A stretch of DNA of 11,484 nucleotides from Brevundimonas sp. UBA7534 (GTDB lineage Bacteria; Pseudomonadota; Alphaproteobacteria; Caulobacterales; Caulobacteraceae), in contig NZ_DLMO01000025.1 in assembly GCF_002479325.1 (NCBI RefSeq), forward strand, positions 1 to 11,484, read 5' to 3'. A program made the position numbers and the translations under genes. Positions 1 through 5,586 of this stretch are shown piece after piece. Below the pieces are notes generated by a model, which worked only from the letters and a program-made list of their open reading frames with translations, searched no databases and was not told the origin of the DNA. Positions within the stretch are counted from its first letter, which is position 1, and each line of letters starts with the position of its first letter.

Positions 1-445
1 CCTGGACCTGAACACCTCGGCCGGCGGCCTCAGCCAGCTGAACACCGCCTCGGTGGTGCAGTCGACCATCACCAACGGCACGGCCTTCGGCAATCTCAGC
101 GAGATCGCCATCGACGACCAGGGCTTCGTCACGGCCATCTTCGACAACGGCGTCATGCGCCGCATCGCCCAGGTCGCCGTCGCCACCTTCCCCAGCCCCG
201 ACAGCCTGAAGGAGGTCTCGGGCAACGCCTACGCGGTCAGCCTGCAGTCCGGCACCTTCAACCTGAAGGCCGCGGGCACCGGCGGCGCCGGCTTCATCGC
301 CGCCCAGCAGCTGGAAGCCTCGACCGTCGACCTGTCGCAGGAATTCACCAGCCTGATCACCACCCAGCGGGCCTATTCCGCCTCGTCCAAAATCATCACC
401 ACGGCCGACGAAATGCTGGCCGAGCTGATCAACATCAAACGCTGA
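1..445 (+). CDS. flgE: Flagellar hook protein FlgE, C-terminal part (5' end outside window)
   Basis: The frame is open from base 2 to the TGA at 443-445, giving about 147 residues of a protein that starts upstream of the window. The GTG at 53 is an internal valine, not a start. FlgE polymerises outside the cell into the hook that joins the flagellar basal body to the filament. The last 40 or so residues carry the C-terminal signature of the hook and rod proteins (the Flg_bbr_C type): a Leu/Ser/Thr-rich amphipathic helix with TVDLSQEFTSLITTQRAYSA, then SKIITTADEMLAELINIKR at the end. In assembled hooks this helix packs into the inner core. The upstream part (ASTVD, GGAGFIAAQQLE) matches the hook D0/D1 return. 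FlgG and FlgF share the tail. I choose FlgE because sciP follows, as in Caulobacter. Confidence 0.88.
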   Translation, partial: LDLNTSAGGLSQLNTASVVQSTITNGTAFGNLSEIAIDDQGFVTAIFDNGVMRRIAQVAVATFPSPDSLKEVSGNAYAVSLQSGTFNLKAAGTGGAGFIAAQQLEASTVDLSQEFTSLITTQRAYSASSKIITTADEMLAELINIKR

Positions 446-474
446 TCGCCGAGTAGGTAATCGTTAGGTTCAAT

Positions 475-479
475 GAATC
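475..479. promoter_or_regulatory. GANTC (CcrM-type) methylation site in the flgE-sciP gap
   Basis: The sequence is GAATC, an instance of GANTC, the target of the cell-cycle methylase CcrM in Caulobacterales. It lies in the non-coding gap, about 140 bases before the sciP start and about 70 bases before the candidate CtrA box. The motif is certain. A regulatory effect of its methylation state is inference. Confidence 0.35.
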
Positions 480-483
480 GTCG

Positions 484-499
484 CTCAACCATCGTTGAG
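484..499 (+). repeat. Short perfect dyad after flgE
   Basis: CTCAAC, a 4-base spacer (CATC), then GTTGAG: a perfect 6-bp inverted repeat starting 39 bases past the flgE stop. No T-tract follows, so it is a poor intrinsic terminator. It could be a protein site or a weak transcript-end hairpin. Confidence 0.3.
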
Positions 500-548
500 A
501 AGGTCGTACGGGAAGGGACGGAAGTTAGCCGTTCCTTCACCACGACGC

Positions 549-563
549 TTAAACGGCCCTTAG
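549..563 (+). promoter_or_regulatory. Candidate CtrA-binding box upstream of sciP
   Basis: TTAA, seven bases (ACGGCCC), then TTAG: one mismatch from the CtrA consensus TTAA-N7-TTAA. It ends 54 bases before the sciP ATG. A TACTTT at 575-580 could serve as the -10 element, in which case the box would cover the -35 region, the usual position for CtrA-activated promoters. In Caulobacter, sciP is known to be activated by CtrA, so the site fits its context. The last base of the second half-site deviates, and binding is untested. Confidence 0.6.
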
Positions 564-576
564 CGGCGGGCGCGTA

Positions 577-605
577 CTTTCACCGGACTACGGTGTTGGT
601 GAAAG
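577..605 (+). promoter_or_regulatory. Inverted repeat overlapping the sciP ribosome-binding site
   Basis: CTTTCACC (577-584) and GGTGAAAG (598-605) are a perfect 8-bp inverted repeat with a 13-base loop. The right arm overlaps the Shine-Dalgarno-like AAAGAGG at 602-608. A competing inner hairpin is possible, CACCG (581-585) with CGGTG (591-595), because the CACC can pair with either of two GGTG copies. If the transcript includes both arms, the outer fold would mask the ribosome site and the inner one would free it. If transcription starts near 586, the left arm is only DNA and the repeat would instead be a protein site. Confidence 0.4.
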
Positions 606-617
606 AGGCATAAGCCC

Positions 618-902
618 ATGTTGCAAGAGCGACGCCTTAACAGCAAAGGCGAACAATACGTGGTCGGACCCACCGGCACGCCGCTGACCCTGAAAGACCT
701 GCCGCCGTCCAACACGGACCGCTGGGTCATCCGCCGAAAGGCGGAGGTCGTCGCCGCCGTTCGCGGCGGCCTTATCAGCCTGGACGACGCCTTGGCGAAG
801 TATCGCCTGACGGCCGAGGAATTCCTGGCCTGGCAGAAGGCCATCGACAAGTGGGGCATGCAGGGCCTGCGCACGACGCGCATCCAGAGCTACCGCTCCT
901 AA
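618..902 (+). CDS. sciP: SciP, CtrA-inhibitory DUF1153 protein
   Basis: This 94-residue protein has the DUF1153 pattern: a basic N-terminus (MLQERRLNSKGEQYVVGP), then a central helix-turn-helix-like part with TDRWVIRRKAEVVAAVRGGL at about residues 33-52, LDDALAKYRLTAEEFLAWQ at about 55-73, and a basic tail. DUF1153 resembles transposase/Trp-repressor-type HTH domains. In Caulobacter, SciP (about 93 aa) accumulates in swarmer cells and blocks CtrA-dependent activation without removing CtrA from DNA, closing the transcriptional loop at the end of the cycle. Length, sequence character and the position directly after flgE all agree. The start at 618 has an AAAGAGG ribosome site 9 bases upstream. 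A CtrA-like box precedes the gene and a strong terminator follows it, so it is probably transcribed alone. Confidence 0.93.
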   Translation: MLQERRLNSKGEQYVVGPTGTPLTLKDLPPSNTDRWVIRRKAEVVAAVRGGLISLDDALAKYRLTAEEFLAWQKAIDKWGMQGLRTTRIQSYRS

Positions 903-922
903 CCGCTTCCCCGAAGCCGATC

Positions 923-961
923 AGGGGCCGCGTCCGGCGACGGATGCGGCCCTTGTTCTTT
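923..961 (+). terminator. Intrinsic terminator of sciP
   Basis: Bases 923-936 pair with 941-954 in a continuous 14-bp stem (two G-T pairs) closed by a GCGA loop, which is a GNRA tetraloop. A T-rich tail, TTGTTCTTT, follows to 961. It begins 20 bases after the sciP stop. This is a textbook Rho-independent terminator and separates sciP from mnmA. Confidence 0.85.
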
Positions 962-995
962 GCGGGGCCTCGAAATCGCGCGGGTTCGGTCCTAA

Positions 996-2222
996 ATGGC
1001 GGCGATGAGCCTGGTCGAAGACATCTGTCCCGTTCCCGACATCGCCCCCATGACCTCGCAGCAGGACATGGACGCGGCGGTCGAGAGCGCGCGCGCCGCG
1101 GTCGGCCTGCCCGCCGGGGCCCGCGTGGTCGCGGCCATGTCGGGCGGCGTGGACTCCACCGTCGTCGCCGCCCTGCTGCACAAGGCGGGCTATGACGTGG
1201 TGGGCGTGACGCTGCAGCTTTACGACCACGGCGCGGCGCTGAAGAAGAAGGGCGCCTGCTGCGCGGGCCAGGACATCCACGACGCCCGCCTGGCCGCCGA
1301 GGCGATCGGCATCCCCCATTATGTCCTCGACTACGAGAGCCGCTTCAAGGACGCGGTGATCGACCAGTTCGCCGACTCCTATCTGAAGGGCCAGACGCCG
1401 GTGCCCTGCATCCGCTGCAACCAGACGGTCAAGTTCCGCGACCTGCTGGACGTGGCGCGCGACCTGGGCGCCGAGGCCATGGCGACCGGCCACTACGTCC
1501 GCCGCGCCGCCGCCGGCAACCGTTCGCAGATGAGGAAGGCGGTCGACCATTCGCGCGACCAGTCCTACTTCCTGTTCGCCACGACCCAGGACCAGCTCGA
1601 CTATCTGCGCTTCCCCCTGGCCGACCTGGAAAAGCCCCAGGTGCGCGGCGTCGCCGCCTCGCTCCGCCTCAGGATCGCCGCCAAGCCAGACAGTCAGGAC
1701 ATCTGTTTCGTGCCGACCGGCGACTATCGGACCCTGATCGACCGCCTGCGGCCGCAGGGGCGCGAGGCGGGTGAGATCGTCCACATGGACGGCCGCGTGC
1801 TGGGCCGGCACGCTGGCATCACCGACTACACCATCGGCCAGCGCCGCGGCCTGAACGTCGCCGTGGGCGAGCCGCTGTTCGTCGTGCGGCTGGAGCCCGA
1901 GGCCCGCCGCGTCGTCGTCGGCCCGCGCGAGGCCCTGCTGACCGCCCGCCTGACGCTGGAAGAGACCAACTGGCTGGGCGACGAGGCGACCATCGCCGAG
2001 GCGGCCCAGGCCGGCGCGCCCGTCCTGGCGCGCGTTCGTTCGACCCGCCAGCCTTCGCCTGCCCGCCTGGCCCTGGTCGGGGATCAGGTCGCGGTGCTGT
2101 TCGACCAGGGTGAGGAAGGCGTCGCGCCCGGCCAGGCCTGCGTCCTCTACGACCCGGCCGACCCCGACCGCGTCCTAGGCGGCGGCTTCATCCGCGACAC
2201 GACGGCCGCCTACCAGGCCTAA
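996..2222 (+). CDS. mnmA: tRNA-specific 2-thiouridylase MnmA
   Basis: MnmA activates U34 of tRNA Lys, Glu and Gln with ATP and thiolates C2 using sulfur delivered through an IscS relay. The P-loop-like PP motif SGGVDS is at residues 49-54. The conserved PCIRCNQTVKF contains the first catalytic Cys (Cys141, the Cys before Asn). DSQDICFVPTGDYR contains the second (Cys237). TGHYVR (164-169) and TIGQRRGL are also typical. The C-terminal beta-barrel region ends normally. The 408 residues from ATG 996 are longer than the usual 360-390. No clear ribosome site precedes 996, and ATG 1050 (residue 19) or ATG 1068 (residue 25) would give more standard lengths, so the start is uncertain. The gene ends tail-to-tail with the VOC gene, overlapping by 4 bases. 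Confidence 0.95.
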   Translation: MAAMSLVEDICPVPDIAPMTSQQDMDAAVESARAAVGLPAGARVVAAMSGGVDSTVVAALLHKAGYDVVGVTLQLYDHGAALKKKGACCAGQDIHDARLAAEAIGIPHYVLDYESRFKDAVIDQFADSYLKGQTPVPCIRCNQTVKFRDLLDVARDLGAEAMATGHYVRRAAAGNRSQMRKAVDHSRDQSYFLFATTQDQLDYLRFPLADLEKPQVRGVAASLRLRIAAKPDSQDICFVPTGDYRTLIDRLRPQGREAGEIVHMDGRVLGRHAGITDYTIGQRRGLNVAVGEPLFVVRLEPEARRVVVGPREALLTARLTLEETNWLGDEATIAEAAQAGAPVLARVRSTRQPSPARLALVGDQVAVLFDQGEEGVAPGQACVLYDPADPDRVLGGGFIRDTTAAYQA

Positions 2223-2563
2223 GCCGCGGCATAGACCCTGAGCCGGTTGCCGTCCGGATCGCGGGCCAGAAAGCTGCGCCCGCCGTCGTCGTCGGCCGGC
2301 GGCAGCACGATGCGCGAGCCCCGGTCCCACCAGTCGATGTGCAGCTCATCGACGGCGGCCGAGGCGGCCAGCGGAAAGTCCACCTGCGCCGGCGACAGAC
2401 CCTCGCCGCCGCGCCACAGACTCAGGGTCCGGCCCGGCGACAGGACGAAGACCGCATGGTCCGCGTTCGCCTCCAGCGGCCGGCGCCGCAACAGCCCCGA
2501 ATAGAATCGCGCGGCGGCCTCCGGGTCGGCCACGCTCAGCGCAATGTCGTCGATCTCGGTCAT
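2219..2563 (-). CDS. VOC-superfamily (glyoxalase/dioxygenase fold) protein
   Basis: The 114-residue protein has one vicinal-oxygen-chelate module: a beta-alpha N-terminus (IDDIALSVADPEAAARFYSGLL, where the VADPEAAARFY stretch is diagnostic), a middle strand with HAVFVLSPGRTLSLW, and the C-terminal RDPDGNRLRVY at 101-111. VOC proteins dimerise and often bind a metal. Substrates include glyoxals, catechols and antibiotics, and none can be assigned here. The expected metal-ligand glutamate near the C-terminus is not obvious (LRVY rather than LEL), so it may be a non-metal or binding-only member. The start has a strong AGGAGG five bases upstream. It lies 54 bases downstream of the YafY-type regulator on the same strand and is probably in the same transcript. 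Confidence 0.82.
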   Translation of the reverse strand: MTEIDDIALSVADPEAAARFYSGLLRRRPLEANADHAVFVLSPGRTLSLWRGGEGLSPAQVDFPLAASAAVDELHIDWWDRGSRIVLPPADDDGGRSFLARDPDGNRLRVYAAA

Positions 2564-2617
2564 GCGTCCCTCCTGTGCGGCGAGAACAAACCTAGACCGT
2601 CATCCTGCCAGTTCCTG

Positions 2618-3318
2618 TCAGCATCGGGCGCCGGGCGGCGTCTTTTCGTGGCTCTCGCGCCACTGTTTCAGCAGCACCGCCTTGCGGGTCGGGTACCGGG
2701 CCTCCAGCACCTCGGCGTCCTCGATCCGGTCGGTGCGGAAATGGCGCACGGCGCCCCGCAGTTCGCACCAGCCGACCAGCAGCCGCACCCGGTCGAAGAA
2801 GGCCAGGGCGAAGGGCCAGACCACCCGTTCGGACGCCGCCCCGGCCTCGTCGCGGTAGCATAGCTTCAGCTTCCGTTCGGTGCGGATCGCCTTTCTCAGT
2901 AGGGCGGGATCGACCCGATCGGCCGGAAACGGCGCGCCCGGCACGACCAGCAGGGCCTCGGCCTCCATCTCGTCCCTCAGGTCCGGCGGAACCACGGCGC
3001 CGATCCGCGCCAGGGCGCTCAGCGCCGCATCGCGCATCCGGGCGTCGGCCCGGTCCGCCACCCATCGCGAGCCCAGCACCAGGGCCTCGATCTCCTCCGG
3101 CGTGAACATCAGCGGCGGCAACAGAAAGCCGGGCCGCAGCACATAGCCCACGCCCGGTTCGCCCTCGATGGTCGCGCCTGGGCCTGCAGGCTGGCGATGT
3201 CGCGATAGAGGGTCCGCAGGCTGACCCCCATCTCCTCGGCCAGTTCCTGCCCGCTGACGGGCCGACGGCGCCGCCGCAGGGCGTTCAACAGATCGAAGAG
3301 GCGTTCGGACCGCGACAT
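2618..3318 (-). pseudogene. YafY/WYL-family transcriptional regulator, broken by a one-base frameshift
   Basis: Two frames together make one family member. The first, from ATG at 3318, gives MSRSERLFDLLNALRRRRRP, then SGQELAEEMGVSLRTLYRDIASLQAQ: an HTH_11/DeoR-type winged helix. It then runs into a stop at 3109. The other frame carries the rest: GATIEGEPGVGYVLRPGFLL, then PPLMFTPEEIEALVLGSRW and the WYL ligand-binding region (KLKLCYRDEAG, VWPFALAFFDRVRLLVGWCELR, VRHFRTDRI), ending at 2618. Adding one base near 3175-3185 (a C in the plus-strand run at 3177-3178, giving Gln-Gly-Ala) restores about 233 aa, the normal length for the family. WYL regulators sense effectors and control a neighbouring gene, here likely the VOC gene. 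Both halves look conserved, so the break is recent or a sequencing error. Confidence 0.85.
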
Positions 3319-3329
3319 GGCGCGACCCT

Positions 3330-3341
3330 AGCAGGCCTGCT
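3330..3341. promoter_or_regulatory. 12-bp palindrome before the YafY-type regulator, candidate operator
   Basis: AGCAGGCCTGCT is a perfect 12-bp palindrome starting 12 bases upstream of the regulator's ATG, in the 44-base gap after the HxlR gene. A third copy of the half-site, AGCAGGC, is at 3355-3361. This is a sensible place for an autoregulatory operator. Which protein binds it is unknown. Confidence 0.35.
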
Positions 3342-3362
3342 GACAAAAAGCGGCAGCAGGCG

Positions 3363-3854
3363 TTACGCCGCTTCCTTGGGCGGCAGCACCTCTCCGACCG
3401 TCGGTCGGTTTTCGGCGCGGGTCAGCTTGATGTCCCTCGGCTTGACGATCTCGCCGCAGCAGTTGCAGGCGATCCGAGGGTTCAGGGTGTGGCCGCAGGT
3501 CTTGTGGACCATGTCGATGCCGCTGTCGGTGTCGCCATAGACGTGCTTGTTCCCCCAGGCGTGCAGGGTCACCAGCACGCCGTAGAGATCCTTGCCCTTG
3601 GGGGTCAGGACATATTCGTTCCTGGGCGGCCGCTGGGAATAGAGGCGCGGCTCCAGCACCCCATGCTGGACCAGGCTTTTCAGCCGCGCGGCCAGGACGT
3701 TGCGCGCCACGCCCAGATTGTCCTGCCACTGCTCGAAGCGGCTGACCCCGTTGAAGGCGTCGCGGATGACCAGCAGCGTCCACGGATCGCCGATCACCTC
3801 CAGAGTGGCGGCGATCGAGCAACTCTGGCGGCTGTAGTCGGCGGTGCGTCCCAT
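3363..3854 (-). CDS. HxlR-family winged-helix transcriptional regulator
   Basis: The 163-residue protein has the HxlR fold. MGRTADYSRQSCSIAATLEV then IGDPWTLLVIRDAFNGVSRF contains the conserved Cys (residue 12) and the WTLLVIRD helix. The recognition helix region is VARNVLAARLKSLVQHGVLE (about 49-68), and the wing is RNEYVLTPKGKDL (78-90). The C-terminal tail has Cys120, Cys130, Cys132 and Cys133 (KTCGH and ACNCCGE), a zinc-ribbon-like extension seen in one HxlR subgroup. In some members the N-terminal Cys senses reactive aldehydes, quinones or disulfide stress, but the signal here is unknown. Longer upstream extensions of this frame are spurious, because the family begins at this Met. No strong ribosome site is visible. 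A perfect dyad lies 29 bases upstream. The gene is divergent from the thioesterase gene. Confidence 0.9.
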   Translation of the reverse strand: MGRTADYSRQSCSIAATLEVIGDPWTLLVIRDAFNGVSRFEQWQDNLGVARNVLAARLKSLVQHGVLEPRLYSQRPPRNEYVLTPKGKDLYGVLVTLHAWGNKHVYGDTDSGIDMVHKTCGHTLNPRIACNCCGEIVKPRDIKLTRAENRPTVGEVLPPKEAA

Positions 3855-3882
3855 TGGCGGAAAGTGACCCCGCGTCAGCCTG

Positions 3883-3901
3883 TTGGCAAGAGGGTTGCCA
3901 A
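3883..3901. promoter_or_regulatory. Perfect inverted repeat upstream of hxlR, candidate operator
   Basis: TTGGCAA, five bases (GAGGG), then TTGCCAA: a perfect 7+7 dyad of 19 bp in the 174-base gap between the divergent HxlR and thioesterase genes, 29 bases from the HxlR ATG. HxlR dimers usually bind dyads of this size near their own promoters, so autoregulation is the simplest reading. Its distance to the thioesterase start (about 127 bases) makes control of that gene less certain. Confidence 0.5.
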
Positions 3902-3977
3902 TCCGAACCCAGTAGGTCAGTCTTGTTTCGCAACGGACTTGCGGCCCTCCCGGCTTGCAATCCATGTTCCTTGACTG

Positions 3978-4003
3978 GCGGAGGGTCAGCCCCGACCCTC
4001 CGC
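3978..4003 (+). repeat. Strong hairpin in the leader of the thioesterase gene
   Basis: GCGGAGGGTC (3978-3987) and GACCCTCCGC (3994-4003) form a perfect 10-bp stem with a 6-base loop, 25 bases before the thioesterase ATG. No T-tract follows, so it is not a standard terminator. It may stabilise the 5' end of the mRNA, act as an attenuator, or be a DNA site. Confidence 0.4.
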
Positions 4004-4028
4004 GCCTCTTCGGCCCTCTGGATCGCCC

Positions 4029-4886
4029 ATGACCACGCCCGCTGCGCCCCTGTCCCTCGATCAGGCCCTGGCCTTCCGGCCTTTGGACGACGGCGCCCTG
4101 TCGGCGGCCGTGGCGGGCGACTTCTCCAACGGCCCCAGCGGCGCGCCGCCCGAGAAGGGCTTTCCTTTCGGCGGCCTGCTGGCCGCCCTGTGCGCCCAGG
4201 CCATGCGCCAGGGCCTGTCGCTTACGGCGCCGCTGCGGACCCTTTCGGTTCAATATCTGTCGGCCGCGCGGTTCGGCGAACCCGTCGCCTTTCGCCCGCG
4301 TCTGCTGCGCGGCGGCCGCAACGTCGTCTATGCGGCGGTCGAGGCCGATCAGGAAGGCCGCATGACCCACCACGCCACCGGAACCTACGGCGTCGATGGG
4401 ACAACGCCCCCGCTGTCGCCGCTCCACACGCCGCCGCCGCCACTGGAGGCCCTGGACCCGGAGGCGCGCATCGGCGGACCGATGGCGCCGCACTTCGCGC
4501 GCCATGTCGATTACCGCTTCGACGGCGGCCCCAACATCCTGGGCGGCAACGAAGGCCGGCCGGTGGTGGAGCGCACCTGGATGCGGATGGCCGACCGCCG
4601 CCCCTTGGACGAGGTGGGCCTGTGCTACCTGCTGGACGCCCTCTATCCGCCCGCCTGGACCGCCAGCGCGACGCCCGCGCCGATGACCACGGTGGACCTG
4701 CGCATCGATATCCTGACCGACCCGGCGCCCGCCACGGCGCGGGACGGCTGGGCCTTCTTCGAGTTCAGGATGCTGGACCTGGGCCTGGGCTGGACGGTGG
4801 ACGAGGCGACCGCCTGGGGCGCCGACGGCGCGCCGCTGGCGATCTCGCGCCAGAGACGCAAACTGCTGCCCCAGCGCGGCGCCTGA
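4029..4886 (+). CDS. Double-hotdog acyl-CoA thioesterase family protein (TesB-like)
   Basis: The 285-residue length fits two fused hotdog domains. The first has KGFPFGGLLAALCAQAMRQG at about 43-62, where the FPFGG/LLAA stretch is the start of the hotdog central helix, and PLRTLSVQYLSAARFGEPVAF at 68-88. The second starts near ARHVDYRFDGG (157-167), with its own central helix at DEVGLCYLLDALYPPAW (194-210) and a MTTVDLRIDIL strand. The family (4HBT_3/TesB type) hydrolyses acyl-CoA thioesters to free acid and CoA in the cytoplasm. The catalytic Asp of E. coli TesB is in the second domain, and LLDALYPP (Asp203) is the likely counterpart. Substrate length cannot be read. The start at 4029 fits the family N-terminus, but the ribosome site is weak. 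It is divergent from hxlR. Confidence 0.85.
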   Translation: MTTPAAPLSLDQALAFRPLDDGALSAAVAGDFSNGPSGAPPEKGFPFGGLLAALCAQAMRQGLSLTAPLRTLSVQYLSAARFGEPVAFRPRLLRGGRNVVYAAVEADQEGRMTHHATGTYGVDGTTPPLSPLHTPPPPLEALDPEARIGGPMAPHFARHVDYRFDGGPNILGGNEGRPVVERTWMRMADRRPLDEVGLCYLLDALYPPAWTASATPAPMTTVDLRIDILTDPAPATARDGWAFFEFRMLDLGLGWTVDEATAWGADGAPLAISRQRRKLLPQRGA

Positions 4887-4942
4887 AGACGGCCTCCGTT
4901 CATGATTATGGGTCAGTCTTCCAATTCTCTGGAGGAGCCCTC

Positions 4943-5221
4943 ATGCGTCGTCGAAATCGTCGTTTTCCCGTCGCTCAAATCGTCGTCGTCCTGGGCGGGG
5001 CGGCGATGCTCCAGGGCTGCGTCGTCGGCGCGGTCGTCGGCGGAACCGCCGCCGTGGTGGGCGGCGCCGCCAAGGCCGGGGGCGCGGTGGTCGGCGCGGG
5101 GTTCGACGCCGTCACCACCTCCGACGAGGAGACCCGCCTGAAACGCGAACGCGAGCAGCGCGACTGGGAACGCGAACAGCGCCGCTGCGAACAGCGCCAG
5201 CGTCAGGGCCGCGACTGCTAA
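4943..5221 (+). CDS. Small glycine-rich lipoprotein with charged C-terminal helix
   Basis: I do not recognise a named family. The 92-residue protein starts at ATG 4943 with a very good GGAGGAG five bases before it, so this start is preferred over longer frames. The N-terminus is a type II signal: RRRNRRF, a hydrophobic stretch VAQIVVVLGGAAM, then the lipobox LQGC with Cys26 as the lipidation site. The mature part opens with a Gly/Ala/Val repeat (GAVVGGTAAVVGGAAKAGGA and on to about residue 54) that resembles glycine-zipper membrane segments. It then becomes a highly charged, helix-prone tail rich in Glu, Arg and Gln (TRLKREREQRDWEREQRRCE). The product is probably periplasmic, anchored to the inner or outer membrane, and structural. 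The gene starts 56 bases after the thioesterase and overlaps the queD stop by 4 bases. Confidence 0.85.
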   Translation: MRRRNRRFPVAQIVVVLGGAAMLQGCVVGAVVGGTAAVVGGAAKAGGAVVGAGFDAVTTSDEETRLKREREQRDWEREQRRCEQRQRQGRDC

Positions 5222-5586
5222 AGAGTCAGCACGCACCGCTCGTTGATCGTCGGCCGCGCCACCTGGATGCGGCACAGGCCGGGCCATTCCGGTTGAAGCG
5301 TCCGGGCGAACCACAGGCACAGGTTCTCCAGGCTGGGCAGTTCCAGGCCCGGATGCTCGTTCAGCATCCCGTGGTCCAGGCGTTCGGCCGCCGCCTTCAG
5401 CGCGCGGTCCAGCGCGCCCAGGTCCGCGACCCAGCCGTGCTCGGCGTCCAGCACCTCCGACCGCACGGTCGCCTCGACCGTGAACGAATGCCCGTGGACC
5501 CGGCGATAGATGCTGCCTTCCGGCTCGTTCGGAAAATGGTGGGCGGCGTCGAAGGTCGCCTGTTTGGTGATTTCGAAGACGGGCAT
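5218..5586 (-). CDS. queD: QueD-like 6-carboxy-5,6,7,8-tetrahydropterin synthase, non-canonical active site
   Basis: QueD converts dihydroneopterin triphosphate to 6-carboxytetrahydropterin, the step before QueE. The 122-residue length and the T-fold zinc site are normal: His16 in FDAAHHFP, and His31 and His33 in RVHGHSF. Asp71-His72 (ERLDHGML) is present, as is the SLENLCLWF helix. Two residues used by E. coli QueD are not: the catalytic Cys four residues before the HGH is Tyr27 here (SIYRRVHGH), and the Glu near the C-terminus (VKET in E. coli) aligns with Arg (VARPT). Related subgroups of COG0720 may lack the Cys, and I am not certain which subgroup this is. The start ATG overlaps the queE stop by one base (TAATG), which implies translational coupling and supports a que role. 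Confidence 0.88.
   Translation of the reverse strand: MPVFEITKQATFDAAHHFPNEPEGSIYRRVHGHSFTVEATVRSEVLDAEHGWVADLGALDRALKAAAERLDHGMLNEHPGLELPSLENLCLWFARTLQPEWPGLCRIQVARPTINERCVLTL

Noticed and set aside
921..1811. 296-residue minus-strand frame antisense to mnmA
   Set aside because: mnmA has all its catalytic motifs on the other strand, and this frame has no recognisable domain.
3855..4505. A 380-residue minus-strand frame extending the HxlR gene upstream
   Set aside because: The extension lies antisense to the thioesterase gene, is low-complexity Arg/Gly-rich, and HxlR proteins begin at the Met at 3854.
3854..4942. Long plus-strand frame in front of the lipoprotein
   Set aside because: It is a shadow of the thioesterase in another frame. 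The lipoprotein has its own excellent ribosome site and signal peptide at 4943.
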